From the NCBI RefSeq assembly GCF_000968135.1, contig NZ_FO538765.1, positions 248,001 through 312,000 of the forward strand: a stretch of 64,000 nt of DNA. Direction: 5' to 3'. How positions within the stretch are numbered: the stretch's first letter is position 1; every line of letters starts with the position of its first letter. Shown here piece by piece: positions 45,168 through 54,193 of the stretch. Source of the DNA: Magnetospira sp. QH-2. Lineage in GTDB: Bacteria > Pseudomonadota > Alphaproteobacteria > Rhodospirillales > Magnetospiraceae. Position numbers and translations under genes: made by a program. The notes below the pieces were generated by a model. The model searched no databases. It saw only the letters and a list, made by a program, of their open reading frames with translations, and was not told the origin of the DNA.

Positions 45168-45305
45168 CTGAAAAAGTCCGATTTCGAGTGCGTGGCGACA
45201 CATGCTTCGACAAGCTCAGCATGAGGGCCTTTGAACTTTCAACATATTAGCCTCACCCAGAGCTTGTCGAAGGGCGAGGCGGTCCGCAGGACAACACTTT
45301 TTCAG
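45168..45305. repeat. MITE-like repeat, copy 2
   Basis: About 138 bp bounded by CTGAAAAAGT and its perfect inverse ACTTTTTCAG. The interior matches copy 1 at 11106-11253, including GCTTCGACAAGCTCAGCATG and a complementary GAGCTTGTCGAAG. It has no coding capacity and sits between ilvE and a convergent gene, where it may act as a transcription terminator-like hairpin. Confidence 0.78.
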
Positions 45306-45321
45306 TAGCCCGTTGAAGCCC

Positions 45322-46032
45322 TTAAGCCCCGACCCGGCCCACGAGCGGCAGCTTAACGGCCGGGCCCAGCGGATCGATCCCGAAGACCAATCCCAATAGG
45401 TTGATCTCCAGGCCCTCTTCCTTGCCAACTGTCAATCCGGCCAGGCCGAACAGGGAGACCTGCCACCCGCTGCCACTGGGGCTGGGGGCGGCAAAGTCGC
45501 CATGGGGCAGGTAGTCCTTGCCAATGGCTGTCGGCGGCAGATCCAATCGCAGCTCAGGCACATGGCGCCCAACCCAGGCAGTGAAGGTGTTGGAGTTGGG
45601 GCCGGGCCAGACCGTGTATTCGTCGGGATAGGGATAAGCGCGCGCCACCTGGTCGATGCGTTGGATCACCGCATCGGTGCCCGGTCCGCGCAATTCGGCA
45701 ATCACTTTCGGCTCGGCCCCGAACCAGCGTCCGTCGGCGGGGCGTTGCGACACCGAGACCGCTGACATGCCATGATAGGCCCGCCAGCCGATCACTTCGT
45801 AAACGGTGAAAGCCTCGGCGTTGGTCGGTTTGGCGGCGATCCAGGTATGCACCCCGAACCAGCCGCGCCAGCTCCAGGCCCGCGCCGCATAGACCTGTAC
45901 CAGGGCTTCGGTCACTTGTTGCGGATCGGGCGCGATCCCTGCCGAATCCCGGCTGGCGGTGCGCCAATCGCCGGGGGCACAGGCACCGAGCACCAGTGTC
46001 ACCAGGGCCAATGCCGACCAGCGCCCAGCCAT
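45322..46032 (-). CDS. DUF3750 lipoprotein
   Basis: A 236-residue protein with a lipoprotein signal (lipobox LGAC near residue 18). Conserved DUF3750 motifs are GWFGVHTWIAAKP, YEVIGWRAYHG, PGPNSNTFTAWVGR and PPTAIGKDYL. The function of the family is unknown. It follows the inactive M16 gene by 3 bases on the same strand, so they are likely one operon. Confidence 0.85.
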   Translation of the reverse strand: MAGRWSALALVTLVLGACAPGDWRTASRDSAGIAPDPQQVTEALVQVYAARAWSWRGWFGVHTWIAAKPTNAEAFTVYEVIGWRAYHGMSAVSVSQRPADGRWFGAEPKVIAELRGPGTDAVIQRIDQVARAYPYPDEYTVWPGPNSNTFTAWVGRHVPELRLDLPPTAIGKDYLPHGDFAAPSPSGSGWQVSLFGLAGLTVGKEEGLEINLLGLVFGIDPLGPAVKLPLVGRVGA

Positions 46033-46035
46033 GGG

Positions 46036-47337
46036 CTACATCCCCTCTGGCTGCCCGACCACCACGAAGGTCAGCCGGTCCGGCGTGAGCAGGCGTTTGG
46101 CGATGCGGCGCACGTCTTCGGGGGTGATGGACTCGATAAACCCGTTGCGGCGGTCCAGATAGTCCAGACCCAGATCATGAATTTGCATGCCCATCAGGGT
46201 CGCCGCCAAGGCGCTGCCGGACGTGAAACGCAAAGGATAGGAGCCGGTGAGATAAGTCTTAGCATCGCGGACCTCTTCATCGGTGGGGCCAGTGTCGCGC
46301 ATCAGGTTCCACTGCTCGCGGACCACGGCGATGGTCTCGGCCGCGCGGGCATTGGCGGTCCCGGCCTCGCCAATGTAGAGGGCGGCCCGGTCCAGCGGCC
46401 ACAGATCCGTGCCCACCGAATAGGCCAGTCCCCGTTTGTCACGCACTTCCTCATACAGCCGCGAGGATAAGCTGCCGCCGCCGAGGATGTAGTCCAGCAC
46501 CAAGGCACCATAATAATCTGGGTCCCGGCGGGACAATCCTTGTTGCCCGAACATGATGATGCTTTGCTCCACATCCTCGTTGATGACCTGGACCTGGCCA
46601 CTGAGAGTCGGCTCGGTTTCGGGCAGATCAATCTTGCCACCCGATAGGGGTAAATTCGTGAACGATCGATCCAGAAAGGCCTTGGCCCGCTCTGGCGTGA
46701 TATCCCCATAGAGCCCGACCACCAACCGGTCACGGGCGAAATGGCGCTGCACGAAACCCTTGATATCGGCAATGGTCAAATCGGTAATGGTCTGCACCGT
46801 TCCCCGGATCGAGCGGCCATAGGGATGATTGGGGAATAGGGACTTCATGAAGCGGCGAGAGGCGATACTATTCGGATTCTCGACGGCACGATGGCGCCCT
46901 GCGAGGAGCAATGCCCGCATGCGGGCCACCGGCTCCTCATCGAAGCGCGGCGCGGCGAGGGCTAGAGAGAGCAGGTCTTCCGCCTCCTTCAAATTGCGGG
47001 TCAGGGTCGTCAGAGTTCCGGTAAAGCGGTCGCGCCCGGAAGAAAACGACAGGTCGACGGAAAGGTCTTCAAGCTTGCGCTGAAAAGCTTGGGAATCCAA
47101 ATTCCCGGCCCCCTCGTCGAGCAACGTGGAGACCATATAGGCCAGGCCTTCCTTGCCCTCCGGTTCCAGTGCCGCGCCGCCCTTGAACCCAAATGACACA
47201 TGCAAGATAGGATGGGTATGGTCTTCGATCAGCCAGGCCGTCACGCCGTTGGCGGCGGTGACCGTCTGAACCTTGGGTACGGCGGCGGCGGGAAAGGCCA
47301 GCCCCACCGCAAGGATAATCAAGAGCAGGCGTACCAC
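46036..47337 (-). CDS. M16 peptidase homologue without the zinc motif
   Basis: A 433-residue protein with a signal peptide (MVRLLLIILAVGLAFPAAA) and the M16 fold. At the position of HxxEH it reads GLAYMVSTLLDEG, so the zinc ligands are missing. In M16B proteins an inactive subunit pairs with an active one. The active partner is the gene immediately upstream (47351-48682), 13 bases away, so a periplasmic heterodimer is likely. Confidence 0.9.
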   Translation of the reverse strand: MVRLLLIILAVGLAFPAAAVPKVQTVTAANGVTAWLIEDHTHPILHVSFGFKGGAALEPEGKEGLAYMVSTLLDEGAGNLDSQAFQRKLEDLSVDLSFSSGRDRFTGTLTTLTRNLKEAEDLLSLALAAPRFDEEPVARMRALLLAGRHRAVENPNSIASRRFMKSLFPNHPYGRSIRGTVQTITDLTIADIKGFVQRHFARDRLVVGLYGDITPERAKAFLDRSFTNLPLSGGKIDLPETEPTLSGQVQVINEDVEQSIIMFGQQGLSRRDPDYYGALVLDYILGGGSLSSRLYEEVRDKRGLAYSVGTDLWPLDRAALYIGEAGTANARAAETIAVVREQWNLMRDTGPTDEEVRDAKTYLTGSYPLRFTSGSALAATLMGMQIHDLGLDYLDRRNGFIESITPEDVRRIAKRLLTPDRLTFVVVGQPEGM

Positions 47338-47350
47338 GGGGGCTTGTTCC

Positions 47351-48682
47351 TTATTCTTCCATGTCGAGCAAGATGGCGGTCACGTGACCAGGTTGGTCAA
47401 ACACTGCTTGGGCGGCCTCTTCCACGTCTTGGCGGGTGACCTCGGCAATGCGCTTGGGCCAGGATTCCACGTCTTCGATGGTCTGGCCGGTGGTCAGGGC
47501 GACGCCGAACATATGCGCGGCGGTGCGCAGGGACTCGCGGGCATAGATGGCGGAATCCAGCATGCGCTGTTTGGCCCGGGCCACTTCTTCGTCGGTGACG
47601 CCATCATTCAGCAGTTTGGAGATCTGTTCTTGAAAAGCGGCTTCCAACCTGTCGGGGTCGGTACCGCGATTGAGCTGGGCGGATAGGGCGAACCCCGTGC
47701 GGTCCAGGGAATCGCCATCGTAATGGCTGCTCACGGAGGTCGCCAGTGATTTCTCCATCACCAAGCTACGATATAGCCGACTCGTGGCGCCGCCGCTGAG
47801 CAGTTCATCGAGCACGCTCAAGGCATGAGTTCGGATGACCTCTCCCGTGGCGAAGGATGGCGCCGGATAGGTGCGCGACCAACGGGTCTGACCAGCGTTG
47901 GCATCTCGCAGGATGATCCGACGTTCGGCCTCCAGCACCGGCGACGGCGGGCGTACCCGCTCGGGCGGCGGCGCGGTGCAGGCCTTGGGCCCGTAATGCT
48001 TTTCAGCCAGCGGAAGAACGTCATCCATGGTCACGTCACCGGCCACGATCAAAATGGCATTGGCCGGGCAGTACCAGCGCTCGTAGTGGCTCATGATGTC
48101 TTGGAGAGTGATGCTCTCGATTTCCTGCTCCCATCCAATGATCGGCTGGCCATAGGGATGGTTGATGTAAAAGGCAGGCGAGGCGGCTTCGTGCAACTGG
48201 GCGCTGGGTCTATTGCCGACCCGCTGGCGCCGCTCTTCCAGCACCACCTGGCGTTCCGGTTCAATGATCGGAGCGCTGAGCGTCAGTCCGCCCATGCGAT
48301 CGGCTTCCATGGCCATCATCAGCCCCAGCCGGTCGCTGGCCACGGTTTGATAATAGGCGGTGTAGTCATAGGAGGTGAAGGCATTCTCCCGTCCGCCATT
48401 GCGGGCGACGATCTGCGACATCTCATTGGGCGCGTAGTTCTCCGTGCCCTTGAACATCAGGTGTTCCAGCAGATGCGACAGGCCACCCTTGCCCGGCGGT
48501 TCATCGGCCCGCCCGACCCGATACCAAACCATGTGGGTAACCACGGGCGCCCGATGATTGGGCACCACGACGACCTGAAGGCCGTTCTCAAGGGTATCGG
48601 TTTGCGGATTGAAAATCCCCGCCACGGAGTCCGTGACGGAAATCAACAACGCGAATAGGCTAAGAAAGGGAAGCAGTCTCAT
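47351..48682 (-). CDS. M16 zinc metallopeptidase, active subunit
   Basis: A 443-residue periplasmic protease with a signal peptide and the inverted zinc motif HLLEH in GGLSHLLEHLMFKGT, followed by the downstream glutamate region. ATG 48682 begins the signal peptide; the frame runs to 48754 without a leader-like sequence. It forms the catalytic half of an M16B pair with the next gene. The substrate is unknown. Confidence 0.92.
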   Translation of the reverse strand: MRLLPFLSLFALLISVTDSVAGIFNPQTDTLENGLQVVVVPNHRAPVVTHMVWYRVGRADEPPGKGGLSHLLEHLMFKGTENYAPNEMSQIVARNGGRENAFTSYDYTAYYQTVASDRLGLMMAMEADRMGGLTLSAPIIEPERQVVLEERRQRVGNRPSAQLHEAASPAFYINHPYGQPIIGWEQEIESITLQDIMSHYERWYCPANAILIVAGDVTMDDVLPLAEKHYGPKACTAPPPERVRPPSPVLEAERRIILRDANAGQTRWSRTYPAPSFATGEVIRTHALSVLDELLSGGATSRLYRSLVMEKSLATSVSSHYDGDSLDRTGFALSAQLNRGTDPDRLEAAFQEQISKLLNDGVTDEEVARAKQRMLDSAIYARESLRTAAHMFGVALTTGQTIEDVESWPKRIAEVTRQDVEEAAQAVFDQPGHVTAILLDMEE

Positions 48683-48746
48683 GGCACCGTCGAACCGTTT
48701 GATCCTGTATGGAACATGGATCGCAATCGGAGAGACCGCAAGGGCC

Positions 48747-49304
48747 TCAATCAAAAATGCCTTCGAGCCAGCCCTTTTCCTTGCGCTCGATCACCGGAGT
48801 CTCACCGGTGGTGACCGGTTCGCCCAGCGCCTGATTGCTCTTGATCCGTTCGCTTTCCTTCTTCGGATCGATGATCTCTCCGGTGGGATCTTTTTTCTGC
48901 CAGAACAACAGGCTGTCGGTAAAGCCTTCGTCTTCGCGCACCAAAGCCGAGGTCTCCCGATTGACCTCTTCGCGGATGGCCGGGTCAATACCGATGGCGC
49001 CTGCGTTGCGCAACAAGGCCTCGGTCCCGGCTGTGGCCTGCGGAGGCTTGGAGTTTCGTGCGGTCCGTCCGGCCAGCATGGCTCGCCGCGCGGTGGTCGC
49101 GGGGTCGGTCACCTCGGGGCGCGCCGTGCCCGGTGCCGGAGGCCGCAGCCCGAAGTCCGGTGGCATGCTCAAGGGGGCACGGGAATAGACGGTGAACTCG
49201 TCCGGCGCCTGTTTCGTGCCGATGCCGAGGATTTCCTTGGTGTCGCTGCAACCGCCCAGGCTCAAGCCGAGGACGATGACCAATGCCGTTGTGATGCGTC
49301 TCAT
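48747..49304 (-). CDS. DUF3035 lipoprotein
   Basis: A 185-residue protein with lipobox LGGC near residue 19. The mature part begins DTKEILGIGTKQAPDEF and has PLSMPPDFGLRPP, both typical of DUF3035. The role is unknown. The start overlaps the lspA stop (ATGA), in the conserved order lspA-DUF3035-M16-M16 of alphaproteobacteria. Confidence 0.9.
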   Translation of the reverse strand: MRRITTALVIVLGLSLGGCSDTKEILGIGTKQAPDEFTVYSRAPLSMPPDFGLRPPAPGTARPEVTDPATTARRAMLAGRTARNSKPPQATAGTEALLRNAGAIGIDPAIREEVNRETSALVREDEGFTDSLLFWQKKDPTGEIIDPKKESERIKSNQALGEPVTTGETPVIERKEKGWLEGIFD

Positions 49305-49819
49305 GACCGATCGCTCCCTGTCTCGTCCTTATTTGTAAGACTTTCCTCGCCGCCGAACAAGCTATCCGCGACCAACAGGATCGCGCCAACGGTAATGGCG
49401 GAGTCCGCCACATTGAAGGCGGGCCAATGCAGCCCCCCCATATGGACATCGAGAAAGTCCGCCACGGCGCCATAGCGGAAGCGGTCAATCACATTGCCGA
49501 TGGCGCCGCCGATGATCAAACCCAGCAATAAATTCAAGCCCCCGCGCTCTGATCGACCCATCCAGACAGCGAGCACCATGACAATCACCATGGCCAGTCC
49601 GGAGAGGATCCAGACCGAATAGTCACCGCCCGAATCGAACAGGCCGAAACTGACACCGCGATTCCAGACCATGACCAAATTGAAAAAAGACGTGACTTCG
49701 ATGACCTGCGGCGGCGCCATGACGCGTTCGACAATCCACCACTTGCTGAGCTGATCAAGGATCAGCACCAGCAAAGCCAGGGACAGGCCGGGAATCAATC
49801 GGATGCGCAGATCTGACAT
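49301..49819 (-). CDS. lspA: Lipoprotein signal peptidase
   Basis: A 172-residue inner membrane aspartyl protease that cleaves lipoprotein signals. Four membrane helices are predicted; the catalytic aspartates lie in GNVIDRFRYGAVADF and FNVADSAI. ATG 49819 is chosen because the family N-terminus starts there and ileS ends 2 bases upstream; the open frame runs on to 50389 inside ileS without meaning. Confidence 0.96.
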   Translation of the reverse strand: MSDLRIRLIPGLSLALLVLILDQLSKWWIVERVMAPPQVIEVTSFFNLVMVWNRGVSFGLFDSGGDYSVWILSGLAMVIVMVLAVWMGRSERGGLNLLLGLIIGGAIGNVIDRFRYGAVADFLDVHMGGLHWPAFNVADSAITVGAILLVADSLFGGEESLTNKDETGSDRS

Positions 49820-49821
49820 GG

Positions 49822-52650
49822 TCAATCCGAAATGGCCTCCGCGCAGCGACCGCAGATTCCCTCGTGGCCATGGTCGCCCACGTCGGGCAGCACCTGCCAG
49901 CAGCGTTGGCACTTCTCGCCCTCGGCCAGATTGACCATGACACCGATTCCGGCCACCGTCTCGTCGGTGAAGGCGCCCTCGGGCACCTCGCCCGCCTCGA
50001 CGGTGATCTCCGAGGTGATGGCGATTTCCGCCAGATCCAGTCCATCCAGGGCCATCATTTGGTCGGTGGTGACGGTGACCGTCGGATGGGCCTGCAGGCT
50101 GGCACCGATAGTCTTGTCGGCCCGCTTGACCTCCAACGCCCCAGTCACCACGCGGCGCACCTCCCGCACGGTCGCCCATTTCTCCGCCAGCGCATCGTCG
50201 CGCCAGGACTCGGGGATTTCGGGGAACTGCCGCAGATGCACCGAGCCATCCTCCGACGGGTTGCGGGCCAGCCAAGCCTCTTCCGCCGTGAAGCAGATAT
50301 AGGGTGCCAGCCAGGCCGTCAGGGTATCGAACAGGATATCGCAGACCGTCCGCGCCGCCCGGCGCCGGATCGAATTGGCCCCATCGCAATAGAGGCTGTC
50401 CTTGCGGATATCCAAATAGAAGGCCGACAGTTCCCCGGCACAGAAGTTATGCAGCTTCTCGAACAGCGGATGGAACAAGAAGTCGTTGCAGCCCTGGCGC
50501 ACCTCCTGATCCATTTCCCACAGCCGGTGCAGCACCCAGCGTTCCAGTTCCGGCATCTGCTCCATGGGGAGGCGTTCGCCCTCGCTCCAGCCATTCAGAT
50601 TGCCGAGCAGGAAACGGAAGGTGTTGCGCAGACGGCGATAGACATCCGCATGCTGCTTGAGGATCTCCGGGCCGATGCGCAGGTCTTCGGAATAGTCCGA
50701 GCCCAACACCCACAGACGCAGGATATCGGCGCCCTGATTATTGTAGACGTCCTGCGGAGAGACGATGTTGCCCAGGGACTTGGACATTTTCTGACCGTCT
50801 TCGGCCATGACGAAGCCATGGGTCAGCACCGCTTCATAGGGGGCCACGCCCCGGGTGCCGCAGGATTCCAGCAACGACGAATGGAACCAGCCACGATGCT
50901 GATCCGAGCCTTCCAAATACAGGGAAGCAGGCCATTTGAGGTCCTCGTTGGGTTCCAGCACGAAGCTATGGGTACAGCCGGAATCAAACCAGACGTCTAG
51001 GATATCGGTGACCTGATCATAGTCTTCGATCTTGTAGCTATTGCCGAGGAAATCCTGTCCGTCGCGATTGAACCAGACGTCGGCGCCGCCCTCGCGGAAG
51101 GCATCGACGATGCGGTCGTTGACTCCCTGATCGCGCAGCGGCTCGCCGGTTTTCTTGTCGACGAACACGGCGATGGGTACGCCCCAGGCGCGCTGCCGCG
51201 AGACACACCAGTCCGGGCGGCTTTCGATCATGGACCGCAGCCGGGTCTGACCTCCGGCGGGCACGAAGCGGGTCTCGTCGATGGCCTTCAACGCCTTGTC
51301 GCGCAGGTCGTTGGTGTCCATGGAGATGAACCACTGCGGCGTATTGCGGAAGATCAGCGGTGCCTTGGAGCGCCAGGAATGGGGATAGCTATGCACCAGC
51401 TTGCCCTTGGCCAGCAGGTTTTCCGCCTTGGCCAGCTCGCGCATCACCGCCCAGTTGCCGGGAAAGTCGAACTTGCGCGGTCCCTTGACCTCCAACACCT
51501 TGATCCCGGCGAACAGCGGCACATGATCGAAAAAGGCGCCATCCGGGCCCACCGTGTCGGGCACGGCCACACCGTTGGCGATGCCCAACTCCCAGTCATC
51601 CTGGCCATGGCCAGGGGCGATATGCACGAAGCCGGTGCCCGTATCCACCTCGACAAATCCGGCGGGCAGCAGACGGATGTCGAAGTCGTAGCCGCCCTCG
51701 TGCAGCGGGTGGCGGCAGATGGTCCCGGCCAGGTCCGAGCCCGTCAGGCGATGGACGATCTCGTGGCTTTCGATCCCGGCGGTGGCACAGACTTCGCCCA
51801 CCAGGGCCTCGGCAACGATGATCTTGTGCCCTGGCTGGGCGCCTGATTTCTCGCCCGCACCGGTGACTTCCAAGACCACATAATCGATGCCCTCGCCATA
51901 GGCCACGGCGCGGTTGCCGGGGATGGTCCAGGGGGTGGTGGTCCAGATGATCACCGAGGCGCCATCGACCTCGGGCACCGATGGCGTGGCCACCGGAAAG
52001 CGCACATAGATGGTGGTCGAGGTATGGTCGTAGTATTCCACCTCGGCTTCGGCCAGGGCGGTCTTTTCGACACAGGACCACATGACCGGCTTGGCGCCCT
52101 TATAGAGTCCGCCGTTCATGACGAACTTGCCCAGTTCACCGACGATCTTGGCCTCGGCCTCGAAAGACATGGTGGTATAAGGGGCATCGAAATGGCCTTC
52201 GACCCCTAGGCGCTGGAACTCCTCGGCCTGAATACCGATCCACGATCCGGCGAAGTCGCGGCATTCCTGACGGAACTCGGGCACCGGCACGGCGTCCTTG
52301 TCCTTCCCGGCGTCGCGGTATTTTTCCTCGATTTTCCATTCAATGGGCAGGCCGTGGCAGTCCCAGCCGGGGATGTAATAGGCGTCCTTGCCCATCATCT
52401 GCTGCGACCGGTTGATCACGTCCTTGAGGATCTTGTTCAGGGCATGGCCGATATGCAGATGGCCGTTGGCATAGGGCGGGCCGTCATGCAGCACGAATTT
52501 CTCGCGGCCACGGGCATCGGCGCGCAGCTTTTTGAACAGCTCGGTCTGTTTCCAGCGTGCCAGGATCTCCGGCTCTTTTTTGGCCAGGCCGGCGCGCATG
52601 GGAAAATCGGTCTTCGGCAGGAAGAGGGTGTCTTTGTAGTCGACGCTCAT
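49822..52650 (-). CDS. ileS: Isoleucyl-tRNA synthetase
   Basis: A 942-residue class I synthetase. HIGH-type motif is PYANGHLHIGHALNK, the signature KMSKSLGN is present, and the editing domain lies between. The C-terminus has a zinc-binding pattern CQRCWQ and CGRCAEAI, as in the common bacterial type. It is immediately followed by lspA and preceded about 200 bases upstream by ribF, the common proteobacterial order. Confidence 0.98.
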   Translation of the reverse strand: MSVDYKDTLFLPKTDFPMRAGLAKKEPEILARWKQTELFKKLRADARGREKFVLHDGPPYANGHLHIGHALNKILKDVINRSQQMMGKDAYYIPGWDCHGLPIEWKIEEKYRDAGKDKDAVPVPEFRQECRDFAGSWIGIQAEEFQRLGVEGHFDAPYTTMSFEAEAKIVGELGKFVMNGGLYKGAKPVMWSCVEKTALAEAEVEYYDHTSTTIYVRFPVATPSVPEVDGASVIIWTTTPWTIPGNRAVAYGEGIDYVVLEVTGAGEKSGAQPGHKIIVAEALVGEVCATAGIESHEIVHRLTGSDLAGTICRHPLHEGGYDFDIRLLPAGFVEVDTGTGFVHIAPGHGQDDWELGIANGVAVPDTVGPDGAFFDHVPLFAGIKVLEVKGPRKFDFPGNWAVMRELAKAENLLAKGKLVHSYPHSWRSKAPLIFRNTPQWFISMDTNDLRDKALKAIDETRFVPAGGQTRLRSMIESRPDWCVSRQRAWGVPIAVFVDKKTGEPLRDQGVNDRIVDAFREGGADVWFNRDGQDFLGNSYKIEDYDQVTDILDVWFDSGCTHSFVLEPNEDLKWPASLYLEGSDQHRGWFHSSLLESCGTRGVAPYEAVLTHGFVMAEDGQKMSKSLGNIVSPQDVYNNQGADILRLWVLGSDYSEDLRIGPEILKQHADVYRRLRNTFRFLLGNLNGWSEGERLPMEQMPELERWVLHRLWEMDQEVRQGCNDFLFHPLFEKLHNFCAGELSAFYLDIRKDSLYCDGANSIRRRAARTVCDILFDTLTAWLAPYICFTAEEAWLARNPSEDGSVHLRQFPEIPESWRDDALAEKWATVREVRRVVTGALEVKRADKTIGASLQAHPTVTVTTDQMMALDGLDLAEIAITSEITVEAGEVPEGAFTDETVAGIGVMVNLAEGEKCQRCWQVLPDVGDHGHEGICGRCAEAISD

Positions 52651-52850
52651 GGATTTGCTCTCGAAAAGCGGGGAACGGTGGGCGAAGGACGGACAAACCC
52701 GCGCGCGAGCCGTATCGCGGCCCCCAGGGCGCGGGTCAGATAATTCGCCCGATCTCCCGGAAGGCCGGGGACGGCGCGGCTTGGTGCATGCAGGCGCTCA
52801 TGGGCGCGGACTATACGGTCCCGCCGCCCGGGGGGCAAGGGTTAGCGACG

Positions 52851-53795
52851 TTATTGTGCTAAGATCTCTCGAGCCTGAGCGCTGTCTTTGCCGATCTGGG
52901 TTTGCAATTCGGTCAGACCGTTGAACTTGCGTTCTGGCCGCAGGTGTTCGATCAGCGCGACCCGTAGATGCTTGCCGTACAGGTCCTCGTCGAAATCGAA
53001 CAGATGCACTTCCAGGGTCACGCCCTGGGTTTCGTAAGTGGGGCGCATGCCCAGGTTGGCCACGCCGTCGATCCAATGGGTTTCGCCACCCTGGTCGACC
53101 CCGGCCCGCACCGCATACACTCCGAAAGAGGGATGGATATACTCGCCCAGATGGACGTTGGCGGTGGGAAAGCCGATGGTCCGCCCGCGTTTGTCGCCAT
53201 GTTCCACCCGGCCCTCGATCTCGAACGGGCGCCCGAGCACCGCCGCCGCGCCACGCGGGTCGCCACTTTGCAGATAGTCGCGCACCCGGGTGGAGGAATA
53301 GGGTTCGCCGCCGTCGTCGGTCACCGCCGGAACACAGGTAAAGCCGTAGCCATGTTCCTGGCCCATGGCCAGCAGCATCTGGCAGTTTCCGCGCCGCTTG
53401 GCGCCGAACTGGAAATCGTATCCGGCGATCACATGACTGGCCCCCAAGGCGCCCACGACGATCTCGTCGACAAAGGATTCCGCCGGATGCTTGGCTAGAG
53501 CCATGTCGAAATGCAGCACCACCATGAAATCGACGCCCATCTCCTCGATATGGCGCGACTTGATGCGGAACGGAGACAGCCGGAACGGTTCTTGATCCGG
53601 TTTGAACAGCAGCCGGGGATGAGGCTCGAAGGTCAATACACCCCACGGCACCGAAGGATCGCCGGCGCGCGCGATCAATCCCGCCTCGCCGATCACCGCC
53701 CGGTGGCCCAGGTGAACGCCGTCGAAGTTGCCGACCGCCACGGCCCCGCCCTTTAGTTCCGGCGGCAGGCCTTCGTAATGCCGAAAGATACGCAT
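52851..53795 (-). CDS. ribF: Bifunctional riboflavin kinase/FMN adenylyltransferase
   Basis: A 314-residue enzyme. The N-terminal nucleotidyltransferase has GNFDGVHLGHRAVI; the middle has SSTRVRDYLQSG; the C-terminal flavokinase has GFPTANVHLGEYIHPSFGVYAV, GVANLGMRPT and VHLFDFDEDLYG. It makes FMN and FAD. No FMN riboswitch is recognised upstream, although the coding region of its unknown upstream leader is short. Confidence 0.96.
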   Translation of the reverse strand: MRIFRHYEGLPPELKGGAVAVGNFDGVHLGHRAVIGEAGLIARAGDPSVPWGVLTFEPHPRLLFKPDQEPFRLSPFRIKSRHIEEMGVDFMVVLHFDMALAKHPAESFVDEIVVGALGASHVIAGYDFQFGAKRRGNCQMLLAMGQEHGYGFTCVPAVTDDGGEPYSSTRVRDYLQSGDPRGAAAVLGRPFEIEGRVEHGDKRGRTIGFPTANVHLGEYIHPSFGVYAVRAGVDQGGETHWIDGVANLGMRPTYETQGVTLEVHLFDFDEDLYGKHLRVALIEHLRPERKFNGLTELQTQIGKDSAQAREILAQ

Positions 53796-53904
53796 GGGGC
53801 CGGAAGGTGCCCGCCGGTCGGCGCCGGGTCAAGGGGAAATGCGGCCAAGCTTGAGGTTCGCCGCGACCGGGGGAGACTGATCCAGCGACGAAAGGAATTC
53901 AGCC

Positions 53905-54087
53905 ATGACCACTCACGCCGCCCTTTGGGCCCGGGACCGCGACCTCTCTCCGGTGGCGGTGGACTGGGTCCTCGCCGTGATGCTCAAGACCATCGACGGC
54001 AAATGCAAGATGGCTGCCGGTGATGAAGGGCTTCAAGGCACGGCTACGGGCGGAGGGGTTGTCGGGGGCGCGGTGAGGAGCCGTTGA
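53905..54087 (+). CDS. Possible small protein, unknown
   Basis: A 60-codon frame from ATG 53905 with GAAAGGA about 9 bases upstream. The peptide MTTHAALWARDRDLSPVAVD onward has no recognisable domain; its second half is Gly-rich. The ribosome binding site is the main support. Confidence 0.35.
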   Translation: MTTHAALWARDRDLSPVAVDWVLAVMLKTIDGKCKMAAGDEGLQGTATGGGVVGGAVRSR

Positions 54088-54147
54088 TCCCGGGTCACGC
54101 GAACCCACACCATACCGCCTCAAATCCTAGTTCTTTGATATTTTTGA

Positions 54148-54190
54148 TTTTGCCACTATTATATATGAATTCGCACATGAGAGTGGCAAA
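54148..54190. promoter_or_regulatory. Inverted repeat around an AT-rich promoter of the nucleotidyltransferase-fold gene
   Basis: TTTGCCACT (54149-54157) and AGTGGCAAA (54182-54190) are 9-bp inverted arms separated by 24 bases that include TATTATATAT, a likely -10 region. The right arm ends 4 bases before the start codon. A dimeric repressor, or the gene product itself, could bind here. Confidence 0.5.
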
Positions 54191-54193
54191 GTT

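Noticed and set aside
52651..52850. Small frames between ileS and ribF
   Set aside because: Several overlapping frames in all directions, none with a start signal or recognisable sequence.
53796..53904. FMN riboswitch upstream of ribF
   Set aside because: The leader is short and lacks the conserved multi-helix pattern; nothing supports a riboswitch.
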